Origin: Mediterranea massiliensis
GTDB taxonomy: Bacteria; Bacteroidota; Bacteroidia; Bacteroidales; Bacteroidaceae
Reading direction: 5' to 3'
DNA: 64,000 nt
Assembly (NCBI GenBank): GCA_015060685.1
Contig: SUXZ01000008.1
Coordinates: 1 to 64,000, forward strand
The position numbers and the translations under genes were made by a program. A model generated the notes under the pieces. It was given only the letters and a program-made list of their open reading frames with translations, was not told the origin of the DNA and made no database searches. Shown here piece after piece: positions 62,972 to 64,000 of the stretch (position 1 is the stretch's first letter; every line of letters begins with the position of its first letter).

Positions 62972-63963
62972 TGTTGCATGGTTACCAATACACTCATTCC
63001 CGGTCTTAATCCGTTTGCCTCCTCCATGGGCAAGGCATGGATTTCGAAGGTGCGCATGTCGTAGTCGCTTTTGCTATCGGTGCTTTTCCATGTGGCGAAG
63101 CTACCTAACGGACTGATGTAGTTTACTTTGAACACCATCTCTACGTTGCCGAGCGCTGGCACCTTACCAACAAAAGCCTGTCCCATGCTGAAGAATGACA
63201 GATAGTCCTCGCGCACGTTCAGCACTACATGGCAATCGGCAAGTACCACCAAGTTCATGATGGGTGTGCCTGTGCCTACCAGTTCGCCTTGCTTGGCATA
63301 GATGGTGGCAATCTCGCCGTTGTCGGGGGCCGTCAGCCATGCATCTTGAAGCACGGATTCCACTTCGTTCACCGTGCCTTGGGCGGCATCTACCAGCGAA
63401 CGGGCACTCTCCTTGTCTTGTTTCTGTGCTCCATCCTTGGCCAACAGATACTGCTGATGGGCGGCACGCTCGGCCGCTACTGCTGCCTTGTAAAGGGCTT
63501 CGGCTTCATCGAACTGTTGGGCGCTCACCACACTATCGGCATATAGGTTGGCGATGCGTCGGTAGGTAGTGGTGGCCAGTTGCAGATCGCTTTGGCTTTT
63601 GTTCCATAGCTCTTCGGCCGTGCGGATAATCTGTAAGCGTGTTCCTTCGTCCACTTTTTGATTCTGGAAAGCGGCCACATCCTTCATGGCGCTTGCCTGT
63701 TGCAACTTGGCCCGCGCTTCGGGGCTGTTGATGCCGACCAAAGTATCGCCTTTGCTTACCATTTCTCCTTCGGCCACCCAAAACGTATCTATTCGCCCGG
63801 GCAACTTGCCCGATATGCGTATTTCGGTTGCCTCGATTGTTCCTTGCAACACTACGGGTGTGCGGCTCATCAGCATGATGCCGGCGATGGAGATTATTGC
63901 CACCGCTATTATGCCGATGATGAATGTCTTTGCTATCAATCTACTTGTTGTCTTCATTATCAA
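62968..63963 (-). CDS. HlyD family periplasmic adaptor (membrane fusion protein)
   Basis: N-terminal TM; QGTIEATEIRISGKLPGRIDTFWVAEGEMVSKGDTLVGI, DGEIATIYAKQGELVGTGTPIMNLV-type motifs. Confidence 0.9.
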   Translation of the reverse strand: MIMKTTSRLIAKTFIIGIIAVAIISIAGIMLMSRTPVVLQGTIEATEIRISGKLPGRIDTFWVAEGEMVSKGDTLVGINSPEARAKLQQASAMKDVAAFQNQKVDEGTRLQIIRTAEELWNKSQSDLQLATTTYRRIANLYADSVVSAQQFDEAEALYKAAVAAERAAHQQYLLAKDGAQKQDKESARSLVDAAQGTVNEVESVLQDAWLTAPDNGEIATIYAKQGELVGTGTPIMNLVVLADCHVVLNVREDYLSFFSMGQAFVGKVPALGNVEMVFKVNYISPLGSFATWKSTDSKSDYDMRTFEIHALPMEEANGLRPGMSVLVTMQQ

Positions 63964-64000
63964 TTAGTTGTTAGGATATACTTGTGCTTCTTGGACAGAA

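Overview
Chromosomal window from a Bacteroidales-type genome (Bacteroides/Prevotella-like). Basis: TAnnTTTG promoters, an HTCS regulator, DUF families and lipoprotein signals. The left edge carries the tail of an IS element, followed by a DUF6057-like polytopic protein and a PD40-like lipoprotein with a CxxCH motif. Positions ~3.9-29 kb hold a large acetylated (glucurono)arabinoxylan utilisation locus: a GH43-GH8 fusion, GH10, GH43, GH97, SGNH esterase, a CE6-like/GH95 fusion, a type-B carboxylesterase, a hybrid two-component regulator, GH67, an oxidoreductase, GH43, a GPH symporter and a GH35/DUF5597-like enzyme. No SusC/SusD pair is visible. A housekeeping block follows (DUF4836-like, RsmE, MFS, RlmI-like, 3'-5' exonuclease, DUF5063, YccF, FtsK, LolA-like, TrxB). 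Next is a small arabinoxylan satellite (alpha/beta hydrolase, GH51, GH43 with a C-terminal TM tail), then RNase Z, an ECF sigma operon, MazG, a PD-(D/E)XK-like nuclease, DUF6078 and DUF3810. After these come an STN-TonB receptor/DUF4249/MG2-like operon, ValS, and an HlyD plus two ABC-2 permeases. The least explained signals are intergenic. They include a ~90-bp dispersed promoter-bearing repeat (two loci), a second 35-bp exactly duplicated promoter module, and a 4x22-bp array of TGCCA-N6-TGGCA palindromes. There is also a MITE-like element, a candidate ~65-nt orphan sRNA, and a dense TGTAACA/TGTTACA cluster at the HTCS promoter. All functional calls are from reading translated sequence; no database search was run.
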